A stretch of DNA of 64,000 bases from Hoeflea sp. (GTDB taxonomy: Bacteria > Pseudomonadota > Alphaproteobacteria > Rhizobiales > Rhizobiaceae), in assembly GCA_020637795.1 (NCBI GenBank), contig JACKJT010000002.1:558001-622000 (forward strand). Direction: 5' to 3'. This document shows positions 19,197-26,835 of the stretch, piece by piece (within the stretch, counting starts at the first letter, position 1; every line of letters starts with the position of its first letter). The notes beneath the pieces were generated by a model, which saw only the letters and a list, made by a program, of their open reading frames with translations, ran no database searches and was not told where the DNA came from. A program made the position numbers and the translations under genes.

Positions 19197-20369
19197 TCAG
19201 GCGGCCTCTGCGGCTCCCTTGCGGACCAGTCGCCGGGTATTAATCGCTTTGAACGCTTCAAGGAACCACTCAACGTCATTTTCCGTGTGTTCGGGCCCGA
19301 GGCTGATCCGGATTGCCCCGAGATCCGCGTCCGCTCCCATGGCCGCAAGCACATGGCTCAATCCGATCTTGCCGGACGAGCAGGCAGCCCCGGCAGACAC
19401 CGCCACGCCTTCCATGTCGAAGGCGATCTGCGCCGTTTCCGCTTTCAGGCCCGGCAGCGAGAAGAAGCTGGTGTTTGCGAGCCGGTCAACCGCCTCGCCG
19501 TGCAGGATCACATCGGGCGCCAGTTCGCGCAACCCGGCTTCCAGCCGGTCGCGCAACGCGGCAATACGGCCGACATTATCATGCGCTTCGCGCGCCGCGT
19601 TGGCGGCCGCGCCGAACCCGGCAATGCAGATCAGGTTCTCGGTGCCGCCGCGATGGCCCTTTTCCTGGCCGCCGCCGCGCAACAGCGGCGCGGGCATCAG
19701 GATCTCGCCGGCACAGACAAGCGCGCCGATGCCCTTCGGGCCGCCGATCTTGTGACCCGACAGGATCAGGAAATCGGCGCCGAGATCGGCAAGCGACAGG
19801 GCCAGACGGCCTGCGCCCTGCACCGCATCGACAACCATCAGCCCGTGATGCGCCTTGACCAGCTCGGCGGCTTGCCGGACCGGCTGGATCACGCCGGTCT
19901 CGTTGTTGGCGAGTTGCAGCGCCAGCATCGCCTGGCCGCTCGTCTGATCGTGCCCGGCGAGAGCCTCTTGCAGGGCCTTGAGATCGAGCCGTCCCTCGGC
20001 ATCGACCGGAAGCACCGTGACCTGGTCCTGCGCAAACCGGCCGCCCGAGAGGATGGCCGGATGCTCGACCGCCGAGACGTAGAGCCGCGACACCCGCACC
20101 GGCGAACGGCCCATGCGGAAATCGGGGGTCAGGACATGGTTGGCGGCTTCCGTCGCGCCCGAGCAGAAAATCACCTGCGCCGGCGGCACATCGCAAAGCC
20201 GGGCCACGGCCTCGCGCGCCTTGCCGATCATGGCGCGGGCCTTGCGGCCTTCCGCATGCACCGAGGAGGGATTTCCGGGCAGATCCATCGCATCGCACAT
20301 CGCCGACTTCGCCGCCGCAAGCAGCGGCGCGGTCGCGTTGTGATCGAAGTAGAGACGCCCCTTGGCCAT
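19197..20369 (-). CDS. Cysteine desulfurase, NifS/IscS type (first gene of suf operon)
   Basis: This is a second PLP-dependent cysteine desulfurase, 390 residues, of group I. It has YFDHNATAPL at the N-terminus, the PLP lysine in ILSGHKIGGPKGIGALV, RGGGQEKGHRGGTEN, and the active-site cysteine in SAGAACSSGK on a mobile loop. The start at 20369 is chosen because AAGGA lies five bases upstream; an adjacent ATG at 20372 has poorer spacing. It precedes sufB on the same strand, so the operon encodes two desulfurases of different groups. The Irr-like box at 20479-20495 is about 110 bases upstream. Confidence 0.9.
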   Translation of the reverse strand: MAKGRLYFDHNATAPLLAAAKSAMCDAMDLPGNPSSVHAEGRKARAMIGKAREAVARLCDVPPAQVIFCSGATEAANHVLTPDFRMGRSPVRVSRLYVSAVEHPAILSGGRFAQDQVTVLPVDAEGRLDLKALQEALAGHDQTSGQAMLALQLANNETGVIQPVRQAAELVKAHHGLMVVDAVQGAGRLALSLADLGADFLILSGHKIGGPKGIGALVCAGEILMPAPLLRGGGQEKGHRGGTENLICIAGFGAAANAAREAHDNVGRIAALRDRLEAGLRELAPDVILHGEAVDRLANTSFFSLPGLKAETAQIAFDMEGVAVSAGAACSSGKIGLSHVLAAMGADADLGAIRISLGPEHTENDVEWFLEAFKAINTRRLVRKGAAEAA

Positions 20370-20478
20370 CATCTTCCTTGCCTGCGGATGCCGCCCGCCA
20401 CCGTGGCAGGCGCATTTTTCTTGAATTTTCTGTGCCCGATGCCGTAAGACACACAAACTTTCAGCGACATCGCTGCAG

Positions 20479-20495
20479 TTTCGAACGATTCTAAA
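20479..20495 (-). promoter_or_regulatory. Iron control element (Irr box) upstream of the suf operon
   Basis: On the minus strand the sequence reads TTTAGAATCGTTCGAAA, a 7-3-7 inverted repeat. It matches the iron control element described for the rhizobial regulator Irr (TTTAGAA-n3-TTCTAAA) at all but one position. It lies about 110 bases upstream of the first suf gene, in the right place for iron-dependent control of Fe-S assembly. The match is seen directly; binding by Irr is inferred. Confidence 0.7.
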
Positions 20496-20616
20496 CTAGG
20501 TTCTAGGGAGCCGCCCCGCCCCCGTCAAGGGCACGCAAGCGATATCCACCCGCCCGCCGGCATCCGCAAACCCGGACGGCAGGCCGCCCGAACCTGAGCC
20601 CATGCATGGAGTATCA

Positions 20617-21294
20617 ATGCCTGAAGTCATTTTCAACGGACCCGCCGGTCGTCTCGAAGGCCGCTACCAGCCGGGCAAGGAAAAGAACGCGCCGATCGCC
20701 ATCGTGCTGCATCCGCATCCGCAGTTCGGCGGCACCATGAACAACCAGATCGTCTACCAGCTGTTCTACATGTTCCAGCAGCGCGGCTTTACCACGCTTC
20801 GCTTCAATTTCCGCTCGATCGGCCGCAGCCAGGGCGATTTCGACCACGGCGCCGGCGAACTCTCCGATGCCGCCGCAGCGCTCGACTGGGTGCAGGGCCT
20901 GCATCCGGATTCAAAGAGCTGCTGGGTGGCCGGCTATTCCTTCGGCGCCTGGATCGGCATGCAGCTTCTGATGCGGCGGCCCGAGATCGAGGGCTTCTTC
21001 TCGATCGCGCCGCAGCCCAACACCTATGATTTCTCGTTCCTGGCGCCCTGCCCGTCCTCGGGCCTGATCATCCACGGCGACGCCGACAAGGTGGCGCCCG
21101 AAAAGGACGTCAACGGCCTGGTCGAGAAGCTCAAGCTGCAGAAGGGCATTCTCATCACCCAGAAGACCATGCCCGGCGCCAACCACTTCTTCACCGGCAA
21201 GGTCGACGAGCTGATGGAAGAATGCGAGGACTACCTGGATCGGCGTCTGGCGGGTGAGCTGGTGCCCGAGACGGCGGCCAAGCGGCTGCGCTGA
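20617..21294 (+). CDS. Alpha/beta hydrolase
   Basis: The 225-residue serine-hydrolase-fold protein starts MPEVIFNGPAGRLEGRYQPG and has IVLHPHPQFGGTMNN (HPHP near the oxyanion region), the nucleophile elbow GYSFGAW with Ser in GxSxG, a possible acid in IIHGDADKVAPE, and the histidine in PGANHFFTG. This is the family commonly found beside suf genes in Rhizobiales; its substrate is unknown. There is no signal peptide. The start at 20617 is supported by GGAG five bases upstream; another ATG at 20602 lacks one. A strong terminator follows. Confidence 0.88.
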   Translation: MPEVIFNGPAGRLEGRYQPGKEKNAPIAIVLHPHPQFGGTMNNQIVYQLFYMFQQRGFTTLRFNFRSIGRSQGDFDHGAGELSDAAAALDWVQGLHPDSKSCWVAGYSFGAWIGMQLLMRRPEIEGFFSIAPQPNTYDFSFLAPCPSSGLIIHGDADKVAPEKDVNGLVEKLKLQKGILITQKTMPGANHFFTGKVDELMEECEDYLDRRLAGELVPETAAKRLR

Positions 21295-21323
21295 GGGCGT
21301 CGATTAGGGCTGAATTGTAGAGG

Positions 21324-21352
21324 CACGGCGGGGAAACCTGCCGTGTTTTTTT
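21324..21352 (+). terminator. Rho-independent terminator after the hydrolase gene
   Basis: CACGGCGGG and CCTGCCGTG pair over nine positions (one G-T) around a GAAA tetraloop, followed directly by seven T residues. It lies 30 bases after the stop codon and marks the left boundary of the AT-rich island. Confidence 0.92.
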
Positions 21353-21905
21353 GTGTGTGGATTGGGGGGTCGATTATCGGCCTGGCTTAAACCTTCTCGT
21401 CAATGAGGAGCGGATGGGTCCTATGGCTGAATTGGGCGGGGAGCGGGCCTTCGCCGCGGATTGATCAGTCAGCAGTTCGCGCCACAAGGGAACAAAAGTT
21501 GCTTTCGATAAACTGTCGGATCGGGCCGCGAATAGGTTGGCCCATTTTGGTAACATAATGACAATAGCGATCCTTCGTCGGGAGATTGGCCACCAGAGGG
21601 CAGTCAATGTTAGTGCGCACTCTAAACGGCGGCGACCGTTTTTGAGAATCGGGCAAACTGAGCTCCTCTTAGAGCGCCGCAACTCATCCCATTCTTCCTC
21701 CCACATACGATCAACATCGCTTCATATTGAAAGTCCGCGCCCTAATCGCGACAGAAGCCGGGACCATATTCATTTTACTGTGGAGACCAACAGAGACGAT
21801 TGCAGCAAGTTAGACAAACGACTTGCAATTGAAAATTGCAAGTCTCAAGAATATTGCGACTGATTACATTAACTGCGGATCACATCCCATACTGAGGGTT
21901 TATCG
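21353..21905. other. Intergenic start of the AT-rich island, no convincing gene
   Basis: This 553-base stretch has short open frames on both strands, but none has a recognisable domain, a good ribosome binding site or plausible codon use. Base composition drops from the GC-rich flank to AT-rich sequence towards the right end, just ahead of the prenyltransferase gene. It probably contains the promoter of that gene. Confidence 0.5.
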
Positions 21906-22502
21906 GTGAGCAAAAAGGCATGGTCTGGTCTAACAGTCGGTCTCATCCCGGATGGAAATAGGCGCTGGTCGCAAAAATATGCAACCTCAGTGGACTTCGC
22001 TTACAGAACTGCTTCAAAAAAAACCATGTTAGCCGCGGAGTATTTCAGCAAACAAGGTCTATCTAATCTTATTATCTATGGTGCATCACAGGCAAATGTG
22101 AAAAGCCGCCCGCGCCAATCTTTCGACATACTTATCGATGCATTTACAGAAACGTATCAAGAATATCTGAAATCCCAGCGTGACCTTGAGATCAATTTTT
22201 CGTTTTTCGGGGACCTCCGTTGCTTGGACGAGAACCAGTTAAGTAAGACGCAGGCGCTTTCAGCAGGCGGTGCCATGCCAGGGCGAATGAACTGCATTTT
22301 TGTCATCAATTACAGCTATGAATGGGACATTCTTAGCGCTACGCAAGCAATCGGCGAAACTGCGTTAGGAGGCACCCAATTACTTGACGCGCTACCCTCA
22401 GCTCGAATGCCCGAAATTGACTGCTCGATACGGACAGCCGGCGAACATCGGCTTTCCAACTTCTTGATGCAGAAGCACGCATATGCCGAATTGATATTCT
22501 TA
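21906..22502 (+). pseudogene. UppS-like cis-prenyltransferase, 5' part, interrupted by IS
   Basis: This is the first 199 codons of a divergent undecaprenyl diphosphate synthase-family protein. Visible motifs are GLIPDGNRRW (catalytic Asp16), YGASQANVKSRP (the family's substrate-loop Ser and Asn), INYSYEWDILSATQAI, and DCSIRTAGEHRLSNF with Arg176 and Arg182, then AYAELIF with Glu195. The basic and His residues that follow the first motif in housekeeping UppS (the R..GH block) are not conserved. The GTG start at 21906 is preceded by GAGGG at seven bases. An insertion sequence breaks the gene after codon 199; reading on into the element adds EPNRKLC before a stop at 22526. Base composition is far more AT-rich than the surrounding genes, suggesting transfer. 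Confidence 0.88.
22500..22502. repeat. Left target-site duplication (TTA)
   Basis: TTA directly before the left end of the insertion sequence is repeated at 23437-23439 directly after its right end. A three-base TNA duplication is the rule for the IS1031 group. Confidence 0.8.
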
Positions 22503-22535
22503 GAGCCCAACCGAAAATTATGTTGAGTGATTTCA
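22503..22535 (+). repeat. Left inverted repeat of the IS element
   Basis: Begins GAGCCCAACCG, then AAAATTA, and ends TGATTTCA. It pairs imperfectly with the right end. Confidence 0.7.
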
Positions 22536-22580
22536 GCGACTTGTGATTCTCTGTGGTTTGCGAAGACTACGGAGGATCGG

Positions 22581-23405
22581 ATGGCCTGGACTGAAATCAC
22601 TCGGGAGCAATATGACCGGAGGCACCTTCGCTACGCAAGTGATTGCACGGACGAGGAATGGGCGTTGATTGAGCATTTCATGCCTGCTCCGCACAAGGTC
22701 GGTCGGCCGCGCAAATGGCGGATGCGGGAGATATGGAACGCCATCCAGTATATCGCGGCGGCAGGTTGCCAGTGGGCGATGCTGCCGAAAGACTTCCCGC
22801 CCTTCACGACGGTGCAGCATTATTTCTACCGGCTGCGCGACAGCGGCGTGCTCGACATCATCAACGAAACGCTGGTGATGTCCGCGCGCCTTCTGGCTGG
22901 TCGGGCGGCTGCGCCGACGGCCGGTGTGATCGACAGCCAAAGCGTGAAAACCACGGAAAGTGGTGGGCCCCGCGGCTATGATGCGGGCAAGAAGATCAAG
23001 GGTCGCAAGCGCCACATCCTCACCGATACTGAGGGCAATATGCTGGGTGCGATCACGCACACCGCCGATGTCCAGGACAGGGATGGCGCGCCGGATGTCA
23101 TCGCCCGCACGAAAGAAAGCTTCCCCACGCTCGCCCATCTGTTCGCGGATGGCGGGTATGCCGGTGAGAAGCTGGAAACCGCCCTGCAGACTATGGACGG
23201 ACCGACAATCGAGATCGTCAAGCGTCCCAATGGTGCAACGGGCTTCGTCGTCATCGCTCGTCGCTGGGTCGTCGAACGCACCTTTGCCTGGCTCGGCCGC
23301 TGCCGCCGTCTGGCGAAGGACTGGGAGGTAACCATCGCATCTTCCGATGCATGGCTACTCATCGCTTCCATCCGGCGCACAGCAAGGCTCATAGCAAGGG
23401 ATTGA
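22581..23405 (+). CDS. IS5-family DDE transposase (IS1031 group)
   Basis: The 274-residue single-frame transposase has an N-terminal DNA-binding DUF4096-type region (LRYASDCTDEEWALIEHFMP, GRPRKWRMREIWNAI) and the DDE catalytic domain: first Asp in GVIDSQSVKT, then GYDAGKKIKGRKRH, second Asp in LFADGGYAG, and Glu in RRWVVERTFAWLGR. The ATG at 22581 is chosen because it follows GGAGG by about five bases; the frame is open further upstream. No frameshift or internal stop is seen, so the enzyme is probably functional. Confidence 0.93.
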   Translation: MAWTEITREQYDRRHLRYASDCTDEEWALIEHFMPAPHKVGRPRKWRMREIWNAIQYIAAAGCQWAMLPKDFPPFTTVQHYFYRLRDSGVLDIINETLVMSARLLAGRAAAPTAGVIDSQSVKTTESGGPRGYDAGKKIKGRKRHILTDTEGNMLGAITHTADVQDRDGAPDVIARTKESFPTLAHLFADGGYAGEKLETALQTMDGPTIEIVKRPNGATGFVVIARRWVVERTFAWLGRCRRLAKDWEVTIASSDAWLLIASIRRTARLIARD

Positions 23406-23436
23406 AATCAATAGGTATTAATTTTGAGTCCGACTC
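23403..23436 (-). repeat. Right inverted repeat of the IS element
   Basis: Read on the minus strand it starts GAGTCGGACTC, then AAAATTA, and ends TGATTTCA. It overlaps the transposase stop codon. The TTA duplication follows at 23437-23439. Confidence 0.7.
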
Positions 23437-23439
23437 TTA

Positions 23440-23526
23440 GAAAAACTTTGGCCCGATGTCACCGATTTAGATTTCGAAAAGATTACAGACGAGTACCAGA
23501 ACCGCAAACGGACTTTTGGAACATAG
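23440..23526 (+). pseudogene. UppS-like cis-prenyltransferase, 3' part
   Basis: These 28 codons plus a TAG are the missing C-terminus of the interrupted prenyltransferase. They begin EKLWPDVTDLDFEK and end NRKRTFGT. LWPDV and the closing charged helix correspond to the usual UppS ending (LWPDF, then a Tyr-Gln-x-Arg-x-Arg-x-Phe-Gly-like helix). Joined in frame after Leu199 they give a 227-residue protein. On its own the segment has no start signal. The potassium-channel-like gene begins 4 bases after its stop, so the original two genes were tightly coupled. Confidence 0.88.
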
Positions 23527-23530
23527 TGAC

Positions 23531-24421
23531 ATGACGCAAGCTCTGACGAATTTGGACACAAACTCGCTCGGAATTTGGCTAGTATTTATTACTGTATACT
23601 GGATATCTAAAGAGTATTATAGAGATAGATCGTGTAATAGATTCGCACTGTTCTTTTTTAGATTTCCATTTTCGGCCTTCGATCTAATTTTGCTAATCAT
23701 TACACTCGGAGTTTACATGGGAGTGATGCGCAAATTTTGGGCTTCACATGAACAAGAATTTAGTTTACACTTACTTAACCTAGCAATAATATTTTCGGCG
23801 ATTGTATTCGCACAAACGGCGCGGACCGTTAGTTCTCGCCTCAAGATATTTCGCAGATTTCATTTATCGATAATTGGAAACATCAATGGGCTGATAATGA
23901 ATTTTCTGGGCTCTAGCTATATATACGTTACGGCTTTTTCGGGTCACGAACTATCTGTTATTATTTCATGGCTGTTGATAGTTGTGAACATATTGAAGGT
24001 TGTTCGAAGCAGAATTTCTGATGATTTTGTTATAACAAATATAAAAACAGGCGCTTCATTTTCAAAAGTATTGAGTGTTCTAATATTCGACGTAGTTGCA
24101 AGAACATACCTTTCACTCGTCATAACATTTGCGCTCGCGTGCCTTTTGCTAGAAGGGCCAGATCGCATATCTTCAGCGGAGACTGCCGTTCACTTCGCAA
24201 TTAGCAATAAAAGCGACGATATATTCGTGGATTTGCTCTATTTTTCAACTATATCATTAACAACTGTCGGATATGGTGATATAACGCCGGCCTCAGTGTC
24301 TGCAAAATTGCTTGCTTCGTCATTTTCCTTGCTTGGATTTATCATTTTTAGTGTGATAATCGGACTCACCCTGTCTGTGGCGATGGTGTTTCAAAAATCT
24401 GACGAGCCGCGAAATTATTAG
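23531..24421 (+). CDS. Potassium-channel-like membrane protein
   Basis: The 296-residue integral membrane protein has several hydrophobic segments (about residues 12-30, 48-66, 77-95, 115-155, 178-205) and a C-terminal pore module: a pore helix leading to LTTVGYGDITPAS (about residues 246-258), the canonical K+ selectivity filter, followed by a last membrane helix. The short hydrophilic tail has no RCK/TrkA domain. There is no voltage-sensor-like arginine ladder that I can identify with confidence. The ATG at 23531 lies 4 bases after the prenyltransferase stop; no strong ribosome binding site is visible, so translation probably depended on coupling. Codon use is strongly AT-rich, like the upstream gene and unlike the flanks. 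Function as an actual K+ channel is inferred. Confidence 0.82.
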   Translation: MTQALTNLDTNSLGIWLVFITVYWISKEYYRDRSCNRFALFFFRFPFSAFDLILLIITLGVYMGVMRKFWASHEQEFSLHLLNLAIIFSAIVFAQTARTVSSRLKIFRRFHLSIIGNINGLIMNFLGSSYIYVTAFSGHELSVIISWLLIVVNILKVVRSRISDDFVITNIKTGASFSKVLSVLIFDVVARTYLSLVITFALACLLLEGPDRISSAETAVHFAISNKSDDIFVDLLYFSTISLTTVGYGDITPASVSAKLLASSFSLLGFIIFSVIIGLTLSVAMVFQKSDEPRNY

Positions 24422-24818
24422 CTTTGCTTAGAATGACGCTCTCATTTTCCAGTAGCGAGGCCAAGTGCGGCTTAGTAACTACTCTTTCGACACGGCGGTC
24501 CCCACCGCCTTTACAAGCGCCTAAAGTAGCCGACTCTAGACTCCGATACTGAATAACTCCACCTCCTTATCGGGATGGCAACCACCAACTCGATCTGCCT
24601 GGAGGTATGCCTCGCCAACTTGCAGACTGTTAGCTCTGCAATTGACATTTCCGAAACCAGGCGGTCCGCAACCCCTCCTGGTATTCACATGGCTTCAGCC
24701 TAATGAACTATTGTGGACATCCCCGAATCTCATCTGAATAAGGGAAAAGCGTTCGTTTTTCCGAGTGTCGATGAAAGGCCGCTTAGGGCCGAAAGCGCCA
24801 AGACCACCGCCCCACCCC
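24422..24818. other. Non-coding right end of the island
   Basis: No open frame with domain content is seen in this 397-base gap between the channel gene and the end of lolD. Composition rises back to GC-rich towards 24,800. Only a short hairpin at 24494-24512 stands out. Confidence 0.5.
24494..24512 (+). terminator. Weak terminator-like hairpin after the channel gene
   Basis: GGCGGT and ACCGCC form a six-base perfect stem with a CCCC loop, followed by only three T residues. It lies 73 bases beyond the channel stop codon and may end the two-gene transcript. Confidence 0.35.
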
Positions 24819-25520
24819 CTAAACCTCCACCACCTTGCCCTCATGCAGCGTCACCCGGCGGTTCATCAGGCTGGCGAGGTCGTGGTTGTGGGTGGCGATG
24901 ACGGCGGACAGGCCCGACTGGCGCACCAGCGCATCGAGCGCCTCGAACACGTAGCCGGCGGTTTCCGGGTCGAGATTGCCGGTGGGCTCGTCGGCAAGCA
25001 GCACCAGCGGCGCGTTCGCCACCGCGCGGGCGATCGCCACGCGCTGCTGCTCGCCGCCCGACAGTTCTGCCGGCCGGTGGTCGGCGCGGTGGCCGATGCG
25101 CATGTAGTCGAGCAATTGCTCGGCCCGCTCCCTGGCGTCGGCCTTGGGCAGGCCGGAGATCAGCTGCGGCATCATGATGTTTTCAAGCGCCGTGAATTCC
25201 GGCAGCAGGTGGTGGAACTGGTAGACGAAGCCGATCTCCGAGCGGCGGATCGCGGTGCGGCGGTCGTCCGGCAGTCCTGCACAGGATTCGCCATTGACCA
25301 GCACGTCGCCCTCGTCGGGATGCTCGAGCAGGCCGGCCAGATGCAGCAGCGTCGATTTTCCGGTGCCCGAAGGGGCGACCAGCGCCACCGTTTCGCCGGC
25401 TTCCACGGTGAAGTCCGCCCGGTCGAGGATCGAGATGTCGTTCTCGCCCTGGACGAAATGTCGGCTGACGCCGATCAGTTGCAGGACGGGATGCGGATTC
25501 ATACCCATGCGATCACTCAT
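24819..25520 (-). CDS. lolD: Lipoprotein-releasing ABC ATPase LolD
   Basis: LolD powers release of outer-membrane lipoproteins from the inner membrane to the carrier LolA. In the 233-residue product, Walker A is APSGTGKST, the signature is LSGGEQQRVAIARA and Walker B is LLADEPTGNLD. The LolD-typical stretch IGFVYQFHHLLPEFTALENIMMP is present. It overlaps the end of lolC/E by 8 bases on the same strand, so the pair is cotranscribed. In many relatives dnaE follows here; in this window the AT-rich island does. Confidence 0.94.
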   Translation of the reverse strand: MSDRMGMNPHPVLQLIGVSRHFVQGENDISILDRADFTVEAGETVALVAPSGTGKSTLLHLAGLLEHPDEGDVLVNGESCAGLPDDRRTAIRRSEIGFVYQFHHLLPEFTALENIMMPQLISGLPKADARERAEQLLDYMRIGHRADHRPAELSGGEQQRVAIARAVANAPLVLLADEPTGNLDPETAGYVFEALDALVRQSGLSAVIATHNHDLASLMNRRVTLHEGKVVEV

Positions 25521-26808
25521 AACGCAGCGCCTGGACCGGATCGAGCTTTGACGCCCGCCAGGACGGGATCAGGGTCGCGATGAAGGACAGCACCAGCGCC
25601 ACCACCAGCACGATGATGGTTTCGCCCGAATCCATGTCGGCGGGCAACTGGCTCAGGAAATAGAGTTCCGGGTTGAACAGCGTGGTTCCCGAAAGCCAGG
25701 AGAAGAACTGCCTTATACTCTCGACATTGAGACACACCACCACGCCGAGCAGGAAGCCGGCGATGGTGCCGGTGACCCCGATCGCCGCCCCGGTCATGAA
25801 GAAGATCCGCATCACCGATCCCGACGTCGCTCCCATGGTTCTGAGAATCGCGATGTCGCGGCCCTTGTCCTTGACCAGCATGATCAGCCCGGAAATGATG
25901 TTGAGCGCGGCGACCAGGATGATCAGCGTCAGGATCATGAACATCACGTTGCGCTCGACCTGCAGCGCCGAGAAGAAGGTCTGGTTGCGCTGCCGCCAGT
26001 CGGTGATGAACACCTGCCGTTCGGCCGCCGCCTCGACCAGCGGCCGGATCGTGTCGATGTCGTCGGGCCTGTCGACGAACAACTCGATCGACTGCACCAC
26101 GCCTTCGGAATTGAAGTAGAGCTGCGCCTCTTCGAGCGGCATGTAGATGATCGAGGCATCGTATTCCGACATGCCGACCTCGAAGATGCCGGAGATCGGA
26201 TAGGCCTTGACCCGCGGATTGACGCCAAACGGCGTCACGTCGCCCTCCGGCGCCACCAGCGTGATCATGTCGCCGGCGCCAAGCCCGAGCGACTGCGCCA
26301 TGCGCGAACCGACGAGAACGCCCTCGCCTGCGGTAAAGCCGACCAGATCGCCGGAGCGGATGTTGTCCGAAACGATCTTCATCGACTGCAGGTCTTCGGC
26401 CCTTATGCCGCGCACCAGCGCGCCGGTCCCGGCCCCGCCGACGCCCGAGGCCAGCGTCTGGCCCTCGACCAGCGGGATGGCGTTCAGCACCCCGTCGACC
26501 GCCTTGAAGCGGGTGGCCAGCGCCGCGTAGTCATCCAGCGGCCGGTCGATCGGCTGCACCACCATGTGGCCGTTGATGCCGAGGATGCGGGTGATCAGCT
26601 CGCCGCGGAAGCCGTTCATCACCGCCATGACGATGATCAGCGTCGCCACGCCGAGCATGATGCCGACAAAGGAAAAACCGGCGATCACCGAAATGAACGC
26701 TTCCTTGCGCCGCGACCGAAGATAGCGCCAGGCCACCATCCGCTCGAAAGCCGAGAACGGTTTGGCCGCTGAGGGCGGAGCGATGGCGTCGGTGTCCGGC
26801 TCGGTCAT
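25513..26808 (-). CDS. lolC: Lipoprotein-releasing permease LolC/LolE
   Basis: The 431-residue inner-membrane permease is of the FtsX/MacB fold: a first membrane helix after the basic region RYLRSRRKEAFISVIAGFSF, a large periplasmic domain (about residues 65-285), then three C-terminal membrane helices (MFMILTLIILVAALNIISGL, MTGAAIGVTGTIAGFLLGVV and IIVLVVALVLSFIATLIP), ending LDPVQALRYE. Alphaproteobacteria usually have one such permease serving as both LolC and LolE, and only one is present here. The start at 26808 has AAGGA eight bases upstream. Confidence 0.92.
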   Translation of the reverse strand: MTEPDTDAIAPPSAAKPFSAFERMVAWRYLRSRRKEAFISVIAGFSFVGIMLGVATLIIVMAVMNGFRGELITRILGINGHMVVQPIDRPLDDYAALATRFKAVDGVLNAIPLVEGQTLASGVGGAGTGALVRGIRAEDLQSMKIVSDNIRSGDLVGFTAGEGVLVGSRMAQSLGLGAGDMITLVAPEGDVTPFGVNPRVKAYPISGIFEVGMSEYDASIIYMPLEEAQLYFNSEGVVQSIELFVDRPDDIDTIRPLVEAAAERQVFITDWRQRNQTFFSALQVERNVMFMILTLIILVAALNIISGLIMLVKDKGRDIAILRTMGATSGSVMRIFFMTGAAIGVTGTIAGFLLGVVVCLNVESIRQFFSWLSGTTLFNPELYFLSQLPADMDSGETIIVLVVALVLSFIATLIPSWRASKLDPVQALRYE

Positions 26809-26835
26809 AGGCGTGTCCTTTGGCCCATCCTTGCC

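Larger units (their letters stand above)
22503..23436 (+). mobile_element. IS5-family (IS1031-type) insertion sequence, 934 bp
   Basis: The element is complete. It starts with GAG at 22503 and its right end, read in reverse, also starts with GAG. The ends share blocks AAAATTA (11 bases in on both sides) and TGATTTCA further inside, so the inverted repeats are imperfect and about 33 bases long. It is flanked by TTA duplications and carries one transposase gene. Its GC-rich body contrasts with the AT-rich island it sits in. Excision of 22503-23439 restores the interrupted prenyltransferase frame. Confidence 0.9.

Noticed and set aside
17883..20447. 854-codon open frame on the plus strand
   Set aside because: Antisense to sufB and the nifS-like gene, both with clear catalytic motifs; low-complexity Arg/His/Asp-rich product with no domain.
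23531..24421. Channel protein as an ordinary housekeeping Kch or Trk-type subunit
   Set aside because: No RCK domain, strongly AT-rich codon use, and coupling to a prenyltransferase-like gene argue against a housekeeping role, though it cannot be excluded.
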